The notes beneath the pieces were generated by a model, which saw nothing but the letters and a program-made list of their open reading frames with translations, had not been told where the DNA came from and ran no database searches. A stretch of 64,000 bases of DNA from Protopterus annectens (lineage: Eukaryota > Chordata > Ceratodontiformes > Protopteridae). The position numbers and the translations under genes are program-made. Below are positions 1 through 10,191 of this stretch, in pieces; positions within the stretch are counted from its first letter, which is position 1; each line of letters opens with the position of its first letter. Location: the NCBI RefSeq assembly GCF_019279795.1, contig NC_056731.1, forward strand, positions 869,009,175 through 869,073,174, written 5' to 3'.

Positions 1-1376
1 ACGTATTTACAGTGAAGCACTTTCTGACTGCTGGTATGGAGAAAGTTTTTAGCATCTAGGAACAGCTGTCAGGCTCATTTAAGGTCTCTGTTGAGGCTCT
101 GAGTTTGATATCCACTGAGCATTGAACCAAGAAAATAACTCTACTGAAAACACTAGAATTGGGAGAATGGCACTTGAAAGATTTACTTTTATTATTTTAT
201 AATAGTTATTTTTAGCAGTAAAGTTCTTCATGCTTGGCATTTTACTATGCTCTCGTCTCCCACTCTCGAGTCACTGACACCCTGGAATGTAAGATACAGA
301 ATGACTGGTGTAGGCAGGAAAGTCTTTATTGCAGCCAGTTCTCAAGTTTGATGTCTGGAGTTTAGAGGTCTCGGGTAAAGATTATCTGAAGTGCTTCTGA
401 GAAGTACATTTCTTGATGTCTGCATAAGCAAGTGAGTGTGCTTGACATTTAACTTTGCAATTCTATATCACTCACTCCAGTCTAAAGAACTTTCAGACAG
501 TACTACATTTAGGAACATTTTTTTTCCTCTGGATTAAAACAGGTGAGTTTTATAGAACTCACTGACATGTACACAGTACACTTAAATGCTTTTTGCAGTG
601 TTATATGTTAAGTAACACAATGATCATTTCAACAAAAAGACCAGGCAAACATTTAACAATACAAATATCAAACATACACAGAAAGTGGATGTTCAGTTTT
701 ATGCAAGTACTGATTGAGAAAGCCCTTCTCTGCATGGACAAACACCCAAACAGAAAGAGAAGTAAAACACCAGGGGCTGGGACCATTTTTCTTCACTTTT
801 TAGTCTGACTGAAAAGTAAAAAGTTACAAAGCAAAGGGCAAAAAAGCATTACAAATGTTTACTTGAAAGTTGTACCACAAAATCACAAGTAGTAACCTGT
901 GCACGATTTTGTTTTGGGAGGGGTGAGTACAAAATATCAAATAAGGCACAGAACTAATTTAGCTGAAGGCAAACATTTCATACCTCACTAATATCTATTG
1001 AAATCTATTTTGGACAGTAAGAATTCAAATCTGAAGAGTAACTGTCCCACATTCCAACACACAAAGACAAAAAGAAAAAAACAAACAAAAAAAAGAAACA
1101 AGTAACTGTTTCCAACAATAATAAAACTGAGACCTAAATGACAATCTTGAACAGTGAAGATTTAGCTAGAACAGTAAATTAACCTCTATGAATGGCAGAG
1201 AGAAAATTCAATGACCTGGAAACAAACTATGAAATTTAGCCAAGTACAACTTTCTCATCCATCAACTCAAAGAAATATAACTTAGAAGCATGTTTGTAAC
1301 TTTGTACATAAACACATTTACAAGCTTTACAAGCACACACCTGAACATATGTACAAACAATATCGAGACCACACAA

Positions 1377-1384
<8 letters not shown>
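1..1384. other. JARID2 intron downstream of the exon (no gene seen)
   Basis: AT-rich non-coding sequence on the 3' side of the JARID2 exon (the gene is on the minus strand). Only short random ORFs occur. No repeat family, RNA gene or second exon was recognised. Confidence 0.6.

Positions 1385-1449
<65 letters not shown>
1385..1449. repeat. (AT)n microsatellite
   Basis: About 65 bp of almost uninterrupted AT dinucleotides, lying about 60 bp inside the intron that follows the JARID2 exon. Apparent Ile/Tyr ORFs on both strands come from this tract and are not genes. Confidence 0.97.
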
Positions 1450-1453
<4 letters not shown>

Positions 1454-1506
1454 CACCAACTGCATCAGCCCTAAATGGAAGGCTTCTGATCAGAGTATCA
1501 CAGTGA

Positions 1507-1512
1507 CCTTAC
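1507..1512 (-). other. JARID2: Splice donor of the JARID2 exon
   Basis: On the minus strand the exon ends ATAG followed by GTAAGG, a strong GT donor. Reading past it leaves the JARID2 homology after LPLIG. Confidence 0.93.
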
Positions 1513-2530
1513 CTATGAGTGGCAACTCTTCCAAGGTAATACCCTGAGATTTGAGGTGCTTCTTAATGCAAGCCAGTCGTTGCACATTGGGACCCCAACG
1601 CCTGCCCAATTTGTGTATGTGCTGAATTTGAGTCATGAACCGCATTTCATCATTCAATTTGCACTCCGGCCTCCAGTCTTGGGGAGGTACCACTCGGCAC
1701 ATCCCATATTTCTCCACCTGAGGTTGGACTAATTCCACATACAAAAGTGGATCGTGAAACTCTTTTACTGTGGGCCGGAGTACTGGAACTTCTCCTACTA
1801 ATGACCAGCCTGACTTGCAAATCCTTTCATGCTTTACTGCACAGTCATGTGGTTTGTGCGAAGACTCCATAGCTGAGGTAGAACAATTGTCACTGGTGGC
1901 ATTAACTGTTCTGTTGTGTGCTTCTTTGCCTAGTGCAGTCTTTCCTAAAGAAACCCTCCTCAGCCTCTGACGCTCAGAGCATTTCTCAGGTATTTCCTGT
2001 TTAACTTGTTCATCGGGTGGAGGCTTATCTGCTGCACTGGCTCTTTTGCTTCTTGTTTCAGGAGAGTTTACAACTACTTTTATTTTCTTGGGGGGCAACT
2101 GTGTGTTTTCATTTTGACTGGCCTCCTCCAACCTCCTTTTTGATTTGCGCAGTCCTTCCCTTACCTGTCTCACCTCCACTTTAGTGCATACCCTTCCATT
2201 CAGCTTGTCACCTGTCCTGACACAGTTGGTGAGAGCACAGTTTGACCTGGATACTCCACTAGATAGCACCTGTTTCCGTGTTTTTGCATTGCTACTTTCT
2301 GGTTTCCCTGAGATTATGTGGTTAACAGCTGCACCGGATCTACCATGATTCGGTTTGGTTTCCTTGACCAGTTCTCTCTTGGCTTTGGTGTATGTGACTG
2401 TTCCCTTAGTCACTGTGGCTGTGTACTTCACAGGTTTGGACGGTGAAGGTCTGACCTCTCTTATCTTTTTGGCACTGCTTAAGTGTGCACCAGGGGATGA
2501 CATCCGAGTTACTCCGTTTAATTTTGTAAC
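1513..2530 (-). CDS. JARID2: JARID2 internal exon (JmjN domain and start of ARID)
   Basis: JARID2 is a nuclear, catalytically inactive Jumonji-family protein that helps recruit and stimulate the H3K27 methyltransferase complex PRC2. The exon is open for 339 codons. It starts with a Lys/Ser-rich stretch ([19 protein letters not shown], then [15 protein letters not shown]) and a low-complexity basic linker. At about exon residues 245-290 is the JmjN domain ([19 protein letters not shown], then [20 protein letters not shown]). It ends in the first part of the ARID DNA-binding domain ([33 protein letters not shown]). The boundaries are set by a consensus acceptor and donor. The exon begins on a whole codon and ends after one base of a Gly codon (phase 1). 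The frame has no lesion, so the gene is probably functional. The identification rests on recognition of the JmjN/ARID sequence; the remaining exons are outside the window. Confidence 0.95.
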
Positions 2531-2550
2531 CTATAAAAAGACAGCCAAAT
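2531..2550 (-). other. JARID2: Splice acceptor of the JARID2 exon
   Basis: On the minus strand a pyrimidine-rich run ends CTTTTTATAG immediately before GTTACAAAATTAAAC, which opens the JARID2 reading frame ([10 protein letters not shown]). Confidence 0.9.
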
Positions 2551-4563
2551 TATTAAGATTCCAAGGATGAAATCAAGCTAAATCTAACCATCATATCACA
2601 ATATTTTTAATTTACTATAAAATCCTCAAACTGTGATTACAGAAAATAGTACCAAACTCTCCCTCTGTATCAGCCGTCGCTCTTTAAATACAATGACCGA
2701 ATTACAACTAAATACATAAGGCACTGGTAACTAGATCTCCCCAGCTAACAACCTCAGGTATCACAGTTCTCAGAGTAATTACATAAGGAAAATATATTCT
2801 CAGGATGGAATATCTTGAACAGCAGGAAATGTTCTTGTCACTTCTGCAAAGTGCTGCAGCCAGCAGCTCAGCACAGGTAAGTGAATGACAGAGGCCGGTT
2901 TAGTAATGCGGCAAGTCAAATATCCCAGGTATCCCAGATCAAAAGACTAAAGCATGCTTTGGACAGTCAAGACCTGAACCTCTTAACAGAAGTGAACACA
3001 ATGTTGCTACTTTGAATACCCAAGAATGATTAGCAATAAACCCTTGAATATGGGATATTCATTTTTCCTACATATAGGATTTCCAGCCAGATTCAGTTAC
3101 AGTGCTGTTAAACATACTAACATTAATGCTGCTATTCTCAATGGCTCATTTAACACTTTCGGTTTTGATTTCCTACTGTAATTCCAACCCTCAAATGCGA
3201 GCCCCGTAATTTCAAAAAAGTTTCTGAAAACAGAAAGTGAATGCCAAACAGCACTGTTCTCCCTTAAAGCTTTTTTTTTTCAGGAGGTTTGCACTACTGC
3301 GCACAGAGTTGTGGGAAGAAAGACCCTCCACAGCCCCAAAGTATTTTGTATACCAGACCCGAGAATGCCATATCTCAGAGAAAAGTGAATATTCCGAGAA
3401 ATGACAATCTCGAACTTAGACTATGCAAGTCCATGTTTTAGATAACTCAGTCTCACTGTTCCAGGGCTTGAACTAAGGTCTGAGTATCAAACTATCCTTT
3501 TTTTCAGTTTATGTCGGCCATTGTACCCAAAATAAAATGTAAAGAGCTTTGAAATTCAGTCCAGTACTTCTGAATACCATTAAGATTAGATACCTCAGGC
3601 AAAATAGTTGCTAAACGAAACATCTTAAAGGTGGTTGTTTTTGTATTCACAAATAGTAGCATCTTGAAAAACAGACTAGAAAGAAAACTACAAAAAAATT
3701 CAGACATCCATATTTCATATAAAATTTTGAATGAATATTGAACATCTGGAGAAGTATGATAAAATAAATAAATTAAAATTATTAGTTTAGGAAAGGAAAA
3801 TAGTGGGAATTCTCAAAAAATCTTTCAGTCCAAGGTTTCATCCCCTTATGTTCTGAAGCAATATACTGAGTGACCAGAATCACACCTACACGAGGAAAAC
3901 TTGCAGCAAAGCAAGAATTTCCCAAACCAGGATGGTTTCTGAGCTGCTCAGACATTACCCACATAACCAAACAAGCAAATACGCAACAGTAAGATAGAGG
4001 TTGGACTACAGACACCAAATGTGGGTGCACTGAGATCTCCCTGGAAATCTTTGCTAGATATGTTGTGGCAAAAGTAAATGGAAAATTGAAAAGCTCTTCA
4101 GTCTTTTACCAGTGCCACAGTAAAGGATAAACTAAGCTGTGCACTTCTGATCCCACAGTTAAAATACTTCCTCATTCACCACTAGTCAGAAGTGCTATTT
4201 GCATACTACTACAAAAAGTTGAATATTCCCTCGTGGAATAAAAATGACTATTTGAAACTAAATGGGACATAGTCCAGTAAATTCTGCTAAGAAAATGCAG
4301 TGATAATAGTAAACACGTTTTTCAACAGCCTAAGAAATGGCTTTATACAGAAACAGATAGTTAATACTGAAAGACTGTAGTCAGAGGTGAGTTCAGACAG
4401 CAAAAAACGTCCTACAGATGACTGTCTCAATCAGCTTTTATTCACAAACTTTAGAATCAAATTACCGAAAACCAACGAGAGAAGAGCTTAATGATATCCA
4501 CATATGCAGTGGAGATGAAGAACAGATTTAAGGAATCAGATCTGGTGGACAGTGTACCTGAAG
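2551..4563. other. JARID2 upstream intron, unannotated part
   Basis: Non-coding sequence between the acceptor region and the first recognisable transposon end. Only short, unconvincing ORFs occur. I recognise no repeat family. Confidence 0.6.
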
Positions 4564-5040
4564 AAACCACAGCTGTGTAGGAACTTGCCATAACTGTGGA
4601 TCTTCAAGTATGTTCACTGGTGAAGTAGTGCTATCTCTTGGACTTCTGCCACAGAAGGCAGCAAGTCTTATCTGACTACCGTAACTTTCCACTCCTCCCC
4701 CCTTGGCCACAACATCCTCCCAGCTGGATGTCAGAATGTCTTTTTAAGAGAGATGTCTGCCCATGCCATCTTCAGTTCCGTCTTCCCCATGTAGTGACAT
4801 GGGTTTAGTAGATGTCGGAGGCATGGCCTCCCATGTGGCAAATACTCCCAGAGATGACAGCCCAACCAGAAAAACCCTTAGAGTTCCCTTTCCAGGTACT
4901 AAAACAGCAGGAAGAAGTTAGCATTGCAGAGTTGGGGAGGGAGAGAAGATGTAGACAAATGTGACTGGGTACCCAACCCAGAACAATGCAAGGTCCAGAA
5001 CAGATGGAAAAAAAGGGGGTGGCAATTACAGCTGTGAACA
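4564..5040 (-). repeat. E1 3' ITR, degenerate
   Basis: Plus-strand order matches the 3' ITR of E9: CAGCTGTGTAGGAACTTGCC, a block like GATGTTAGAGTGTATTCAC, then TTCAGTTCCGTCTTCCCCA in place of TCAGTTTTTCTTGCCCCAG. Many substitutions and indels. Confidence 0.65.
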
Positions 5041-5146
5041 TATACAAGTACCTACAATTACTTTAAGCTCCTAAGCAACTGTCCTATGTTCTTCGTATTC
5101 CTCACTGCTGCAGTATTGCTAACTCTTGGGCACACTTCTCAAATGT
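5041..5146 (-). repeat. E1 internal complementary region, degenerate
   Basis: CAACTGTCCTATGTTCTTCG followed by CACTGCTGCAGTATTG parallels the ICR junction of E9 (CAACTGTACTATGTTCTTAG, then CACTGTTGCAGTCATC). This places the end-joining sequence next to the E1 recombinase remnant. Confidence 0.75.
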
Positions 5147-5435
5147 CCAGATATCTGCCTCATATTTTTTGGTCTGTTCCTCTTTAAAAATGTAGTTTTC
5201 TGTCAAGTCATTCAGGTTTGAAGTCATTAAATAATGACATACATTTTAAGTTCAGACTTCGTATCCTTCTGAAAATCCAAGTCAACATAAACCTGTTATT
5301 CTAGCAATATACAAAGTTTATTTATAAGAGCAATATTTAAAATATATCCCCGATTTTGGGATTTTGCTACCCCACCCCCATTACTTTCAGCTTTGCCCAC
5401 ATTTCTTGTGCTCATAGACAGAGGATAAGCTCTTG
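5147..5435. other. Unidentified ~0.29-kb insert in E1
   Basis: Other copies pass directly from the ICR (CACATTTGGGTT) to TTCCCAAAGCT. In E1 these landmarks (CTTGGGCA and ATTCCCAAAGCT) are separated by about 290 bp of AT-rich sequence with no ORF. It may be a short non-autonomous repeat or a local rearrangement. No terminal or target repeats were identified. Confidence 0.5.
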
Positions 5436-5817
5436 GAACAATTCCCAAAGCTTATACAAGTGGTGTGGCTGGCCCTGTGAACGAACGGGTTGCACCAGCC
5501 CTTGTAGCATGGCCATGGCAAAACCTGCCCTAGTTTTTTGGGGGGGGTAATACATCTAGAAAATGTATGAACAGGTGACCAGGTACCTGCCTCCAAGATG
5601 ACTTGGATGCTGAAGGACTGATTACTGTTGTTGCCCTAGTAAAATGAGCTCTGACATGCCTTGGTGTAGCTTTCTCCCTGGAACAAAAACATATGCAGCG
5701 ACGCACCTATTTGGATATATTCTGTTATGACACCGGTCTGTCCTTTTGCAAAGTGTATAAAAAACTTTTTTTTTTTATTTTAGTATTTTCTAAGTAAAAT
5801 CTCTCTTGCTTAGGCAT
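5436..5817 (-). pseudogene. E1 tyrosine recombinase C-terminal remnant
   Basis: This segment aligns with the region encoding the last ~100 residues of the DIRS recombinase in E9 and E10: the stretch around 'cctgccctag', then the block corresponding to WSSVHTF and to the Arg/His box. The frame is destroyed by indels and an oligo-T run. It stops where E2 is inserted and resumes at 12116 without loss, so both pieces come from one gene. Confidence 0.7.
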
Positions 5818-6043
5818 AAAGTACAGTTTTGTACCTACCATAAATGTAGATGTTAGAGTGCTAATACAGCTGCAGTCATAACAGATGGGTTCTCCTGCCG
5901 TCAGGCGGGCCCTCGGTCGGCCGAATTCCAAAGTCTAGGTCCGGTGTCGGTTGTCATCGCTTCTTCCCTGACGTCAGTGCGACAGGGGTATAAAAGAACC
6001 AGCCGAAGCCATTTTCTTCAGTTTTTCTTGCCCCAGATGTCAG
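5818..6043 (-). repeat. E2 3' ITR
   Basis: From about 5871 this is the inverted copy of the E2 5' ITR at 11932..12115. The outer ~55 bp (AAAGTACAGTTTTGTACCTA onward) are specific to this end and recur inverted in the ICR at 6173..6230. It carries a plus-strand TATA box and a CRE-like palindrome, so it could drive antisense transcription. Confidence 0.9.
5969..5996 (+). promoter_or_regulatory. CRE palindrome and TATA box in the E2 3' ITR
   Basis: TGACGTCA (5969..5976) is the consensus CREB/ATF site, followed 12 bp later by GTATAAAAG (5988..5996). The arrangement recurs in most ITRs of the E2/E3/E9-type copies. Promoter activity is inferred from sequence only. Confidence 0.6.
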
Positions 6044-6172
6044 GTGCCCCCAGAAGGAAGGCAATACATAAAATTATGTAGTAATGCAATGCAATATTAT
6101 CAAAAAACAGTAGTTGCAAGCAAATACACCATAAAAGAATACCCCTAGAGGGGAAGGAGGGAGGGAAACCTA

Positions 6173-6270
6173 GACTGCAGCTGTATTAGCACTCGAACAT
6201 CTACATTTATGGTAGGTACAAAACTGTACTATGTTCATCGTGCATACAGCTGCAGTCATAACAGATGGGT
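6173..6270 (-). repeat. E2 internal complementary region (ICR)
   Basis: Left half 6173..6230 is the reverse complement of the outer 3' ITR end, with one visible mismatch (TTCGAG against TTAGAG). Right half 6231..6270 is a 40/40 reverse complement of the 5' end at 12075..12114. The two ends therefore meet as ACTGTACT/ATGTTCATCG. In DIRS elements the ICR is thought to template joining of the termini into a circle before recombinase-mediated insertion. Confidence 0.93.
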
Positions 6271-6488
6271 AGAATCCCAAAGCTAAGAAAGGGGTGGTAG
6301 GCACTAGGTGGAACTAGGAGCAGCCAAAATGCCCTGCAAGACTGCAGTGGCAAAGCCTGCCCTAGATTTGGAGTATAATGGTAGGTTGTAGTGTTTGGAG
6401 AAGGTATGCACAGAACTCCAAGTGGCTGCTTCCAAAATATCCTTGGTAGGAACTCCTCTGAGGAAAGCTGCAGAGGTGGCTGTGGCCC

Positions 6489-6504
6489 TGGTGGAATGAG
6501 TTCT
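6489..6504. repeat. L1 target-site duplication, left copy
   Basis: TGGTGGAATGAGTTCT, identical to 7278..7293, lies directly against the oligo-T end of the L1. It was created by target-primed reverse transcription inside the E2 recombinase gene. Confidence 0.93.
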
Positions 6505-7277
6505 TTTTTTTTCCATAATAAATTTTTATTGAAATATATTTTCCAAAAACATTACAAAAATACAATAAACATCACACACATAACACACTATAACTACTAC
6601 AAACCATTTATACAATATCTACATGAAATGCTTCCTATATTTAATATATTCCTAAAATCAGTATCATGCTAATATAATATTGAAGACCTTTTCCCATATT
6701 TTCGGGTTATTAATATTTTTGTTAGTTTGTTTCAGAAGTAATTTATGTGCTAGTATATGCTTTATAGCCACAAACTTAAAATTATTCCATGATGTCTTAT
6801 GTGGTTCTAGCCAATTTGTGGCTATATAGAGTTTCATCAGCAAAAAAATATTCATACAAACAATAGTTTGCGATCTGGAAAGCTCTCTTGGAGGAATGTG
6901 TAGAATCATAAATTCCCATGACAGTGTAGAACTTTGATAACCCATCTTTTGCAGTTGTACTTTAAGAGAGTTCCAAAGTTTATATACGCATTTACAACTC
7001 CAGAACATATGAAGAAGATCCGCTGTTTGATCTGCACAGTATGGACAAATTGGAGAATTCCTAGGGTTAAATTTATGTAATCTAAGATGTGTGTAATATG
7101 CATTGTTCCAAATCATCAATTGCGTGTACATCAGTTTTTGAAAAGAAACTGATTTCCTAGTTATATCAATTGCTTTTAATATCTGATTGTCTGTTACTGT
7201 TACTTTTTTTACCCAATACTCTGAAAGCAAAATTTTGTCCTGAAATTTCAAATCCTTAATTTATATGCAGTTGCTAT
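6505..7277 (-). mobile_element. 5'-truncated L1 LINE inside E2
   Basis: A minus-strand L1 3' fragment: an oligo-A tail (read as T on the plus strand from 6505), a short 3' UTR, then the C-terminal part of ORF2. It is about 770 bp, truncated at its 5' end and flanked by a perfect 16-bp duplication, all typical of L1 retrotransposition. Confidence 0.92.
6664..7260 (-). pseudogene. L1 ORF2 C-terminal fragment
   Basis: About 195 codons of L1 ORF2p downstream of the RT domain. It includes the Cys-rich segment CPYCADQTADLLHMFWSCKC with the typical H-x-FW-SC context and WNSL after it, then a hydrophobic/basic tail ending in KVFNIILA. The endonuclease and RT are absent because of 5' truncation. The frame itself is intact, suggesting a young insert. 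Confidence 0.85.
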
Positions 7278-7293
7278 TGGTGGAATGAGTTCT
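7278..7293. repeat. L1 target-site duplication, right copy
   Basis: Identical to 6489..6504. The E2 recombinase reading resumes here (TAATGCCTGTAGG). Confidence 0.93.
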
Positions 7294-8132
7294 AATGCCT
7301 GTAGGTACAGTTTTGCCATGAAAGGAATAGCAAAAGCGTATGCAGTGGGTTATCCATTTTGAGATTGTCTGTTTGGAAATTGGCTTTCCTTGAGCTCCTA
7401 CCACATAGGCCACAAAGAGCTGTTCTGATTTTCTGAAAGGTTTTGTTCTGTCCAAATAATAATGCAGTTGCCTGTGGATGTCCAAGGAATGTAGTAATCT
7501 CTCCCCTTTGTTTTGAGGATTGGGATAAAAAGTAGGTAAATGTACGGCCTGATTTAAAGCTATCCTGGATACCACTTTAGGCATAAAGGACGGGTTGGTT
7601 CGTAAGGAAACTCTGTCCTGATGGAAGATGATAAAAGGGTGGACAGCCATGAGAGCCTGTAGTTCTGAAACTCTACGAGCTGAAGTGATAGCCAGAAGGA
7701 AAGCTGTTTTCCAGGACAAAAATTGCAAATCTGATGAGGCAGCTGGCTCAAAAGGAGACAAAGTCAGTTTTTCCAGAATGAAATTAAGATCCCAAGCAGG
7801 TATTGGTTGTTTCCTTGGAGGTCTTAAATTCTTAGCCCCTCTGAGGAACTGTCTTAAAAGAGGGTGAGAGAATAAAGGAGGATCAGTGTTGTATTCTGCA
7901 GAAATGGCTGAGGCATGGATTTTGATGGAGGAGAATGAAAGTCCACTGCTTAGCAGTTCAGCCAAATATTGTAGTATTTGAGGTAAATTCAGTTTTCCAG
8001 GGTTCTGGCCCTTTTTATCATTCCAGACACAAAAACATTTCCATTTTGCGGAGTAAGCTTTTCTAGTTGATGGCCTTCTGGCCTCCAAAATGACATCCTG
8101 CACCTCCTTGGAGAGTAGGGCCTGCTGTGATG

Positions 8133-10191
8133 CTAAGGAATCTTCCATGCAGCTAGATTGAGTGTTTTTAGCTGACTGTAAAGAGTTTTGAAGCTGTGCT
8201 GAGTCAGAAGAGGCATTAGAGGCAGGGTCCATGGAGGGGAATGCGTCAGGCTCCTCAGGAGTGGGTACCAGTGTTGCCTTGGCCAGTGTGGAGCAATGAG
8301 GATCATCTTTGGTCTGTCTGCTCTGGTCTTCAATAGGACTTTGGGCAGCAGAGGAAGAGGCGGGAAGGCATAAACTGTCATTGATGTCCAACTGAAAGAG
8401 AGCGTCCACTCTCCAGGCCTTTGGATGGAAGATCCTCGAGCAGAACTTTGTCAATTGATGATTTTTGTGGGAGGCAAAGAGATCTATGTCTGGCCTTCCC
8501 CATTCTTGGATTATTTCTGTAAAAACTTTTGGATGCAACTTCCATTCGTGTGGATCTGTCATATTCCTGCTTAGGTTGTCTGCCAGCGTGTTTTCCTTGC
8601 CTGGCAAGTACTGTGCTTGTAGTTCCATTTGTAAGTCCATGGCCATGTTCCAAAGTGACATGGCCAGTCTGCATAGGGGATAAGAATGTGTTCCTCCCTG
8701 CTTGTTTTGTAACTGTGGTGTTGTCCGTTCTTATCAATAGTTGACCTGGTTGTAGAAGGTCCTTGAAAGCTATAATAGCATTTATTACTGATAGCATTTC
8801 TTTTTGATTGATGTGAAGGTGCTTTTCTTTTTGCGACCATTTGCCCTGAATGCACCGGTCTGTCATGTGCGCCCCCCAGGCGTAGTCCGAGGCGTCTGTT
8901 GTGATGACTTGATTTGCTTGAGGCTTGCTGAATGGAAGACCTGTGTTTGTTTGACATGCTTGAGCCCACCACAGAAATTCCTTTTGCAGACATGGAATTA
9001 GTGGTATTACTGTTTCCAAACTGTGGCTGTGTTGAGACCATATGTTTTTTAGGTACCATTGTAGTTCTCATATGCAGCTTTGCACATGGGATTAGTAGGA
9101 TGCAAGATGCCATGAATCCCAGAGCCTGCAGGATTTTCCTTGCAGTCAGCCTGGTGCAATTTGCCAGTGTTCTGAAATATTGAATTAGTTGCCCCTGCTT
9201 CTCTGGCGTGAGGTAGGCCATCTGAATGTTTGTGTCCAAATTGGCACCCAGGAAAGTTATATTTCGAGAGGGTATTAGCATTGATTTCTCTTTGTTGACT
9301 ATGTATCCCAGAGAGTTTAATAACATTATTACATAAGCCAGATGTTTCAGAAGAATGTGCTTGCTGTCCGCTTGGATCAGGCGGTCGTCCAAATAAGGGT
9401 ATATTTGTATCCCTTGAAGTCTGCAGTAGGCAATTACTGATGCCAGGCATTTCGTGAATACTCTGGGCGCAGTAGATAAGCCAAAGGGCAATGCAGAGAA
9501 TTGATAATGGGTTGAACCTGCAAGAAATCTGAGGTATCTTCTGCAATTTTGTCTGATTGGGACATGCAGGTATGCCTCCTTGAGGTCCAATGTTACCAGC
9601 CAAGACTCCTTGCCGAGCATGGGAAGAAGTTGCTGTAGAGTGAGCATCTTGAATTTTGTGCAGTAGGAATGTGTTTAGGATGGAAAGATCCAAAATAGGT
9701 CTCTAATCTTTTCCCTTCCTTGGCACCAGAAATAGCCTGGAATAAAAACCTTGACCATGTTCGTATGTAGGTACCTCTTGAATAGCTTTCATGTTTATAT
9801 GATCTGAAATTTGCTTTTGTGCCTCTGCCCTTTGATTGTGTGGCAGTTTTGGCATGCCTCTCATTTTTGGAAGGGTATGAAAATGGAATTTGTAGCCTCT
9901 GTTTATAATGTCCAGGATCCATTTGTCCTTTGTGACATGCCAATTTTTTGAGAATAGTGCCAGCTTTCCTCCTAAGGGGGCTGCCATTTGAGACCTGGTT
10001 GGCCTGCAAAGGGGAAAGTCATTGGGTTTGCTTTCTGAAAGATTGTGAGTTTTCCTCACTACCTCTGTGTGGGAGCTTGCCATTGTCTGCCTCTGTACGA
10101 TCCTTGTGATTGTCCTCTGCCCTTCGGGCGCCTGTATCTGCCTCTTTGGGGTCTGTCTGTGGCAGGAAAGAACCAGTTTTTGGAAGGCCAA
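8133..10191 (-). pseudogene. E2 reverse transcriptase / RNase H / MT-like ORF2
   Basis: ORF2 copies element RNA into DNA. The frame opens at about 10191, overlapping the gag end by ~130 bp. Landmarks: GQGFYSRLFLVPRKGKD, then a stop codon in place of the Trp found in E4 (DWRPILDLS); TLDLKEAYLHVPI; LPFGLSTAPRVFTK; the catalytic YPYLDD; RNase H ITTDASDYAWG, EMLSVINAI, RTDNTTV and NTLADNLSR. A tail follows with WGRPDIDLFAS and VYAFPPLPLL, like the methyltransferase-type module of DIRS ORF2. Frameshifts occur near 9070, 8700 and 8400. The catalytic Asp residues remain. Confidence 0.88.

Larger units (their letters stand above)
6302..8400 (-). pseudogene. E2 tyrosine recombinase (ORF3), split by an L1
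   Basis: This is the DIRS recombinase that integrates the circular DNA intermediate. The minus-strand frame runs from the overlap with ORF2 through a core-binding-like part (EARRPSTRKAYSAKWK, then SFSSIKIHASAISAEYNTD) and the first catalytic Arg box (ITSARRVSELQAL). The second box (RTHST) is cut by the L1 at 7278, and the rest lies at 6302..6488 (WSSVHTFSKHYNLPLY, which supplies the presumed catalytic Tyr). The L1 target duplication repeats the codons RTHST. Apart from the L1 the frame is largely open, so inactivation is recent. Confidence 0.88.

Noticed and set aside
1262..1547. ORFs rich in Ile-Tyr on both strands
   Set aside because: Translation of the (AT)n microsatellite.
5818..6230. 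A ~410-bp element with ~58-bp inverted repeats that looks like a MITE or DNA transposon, repeated at 12199, 16360, 27634, 28141, 42491, 45487 and 49410
   Set aside because: Each occurrence is the 3' ITR plus ICR of a DIRS copy. The second inverted repeat is immediately followed by the complement of the 5' end, so it is part of the larger element.
7628..7867. Recurrent plus-strand ORF (MIKGWTAMRACSSETLRAEV) seen in several copies
   Set aside because: It lies antisense to the conserved first Arg box of the recombinase and is conserved only because that gene is. No independent start context or domain.
9049..9693. Long alternative-frame ORFs overlapping the RT domains (e.g. RQGVLAGNIGPQGGIPACPNQ)
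   Set aside because: These are +1/-1 shadows of RT. They recur because the RT codons are conserved, but hold no recognisable domain.
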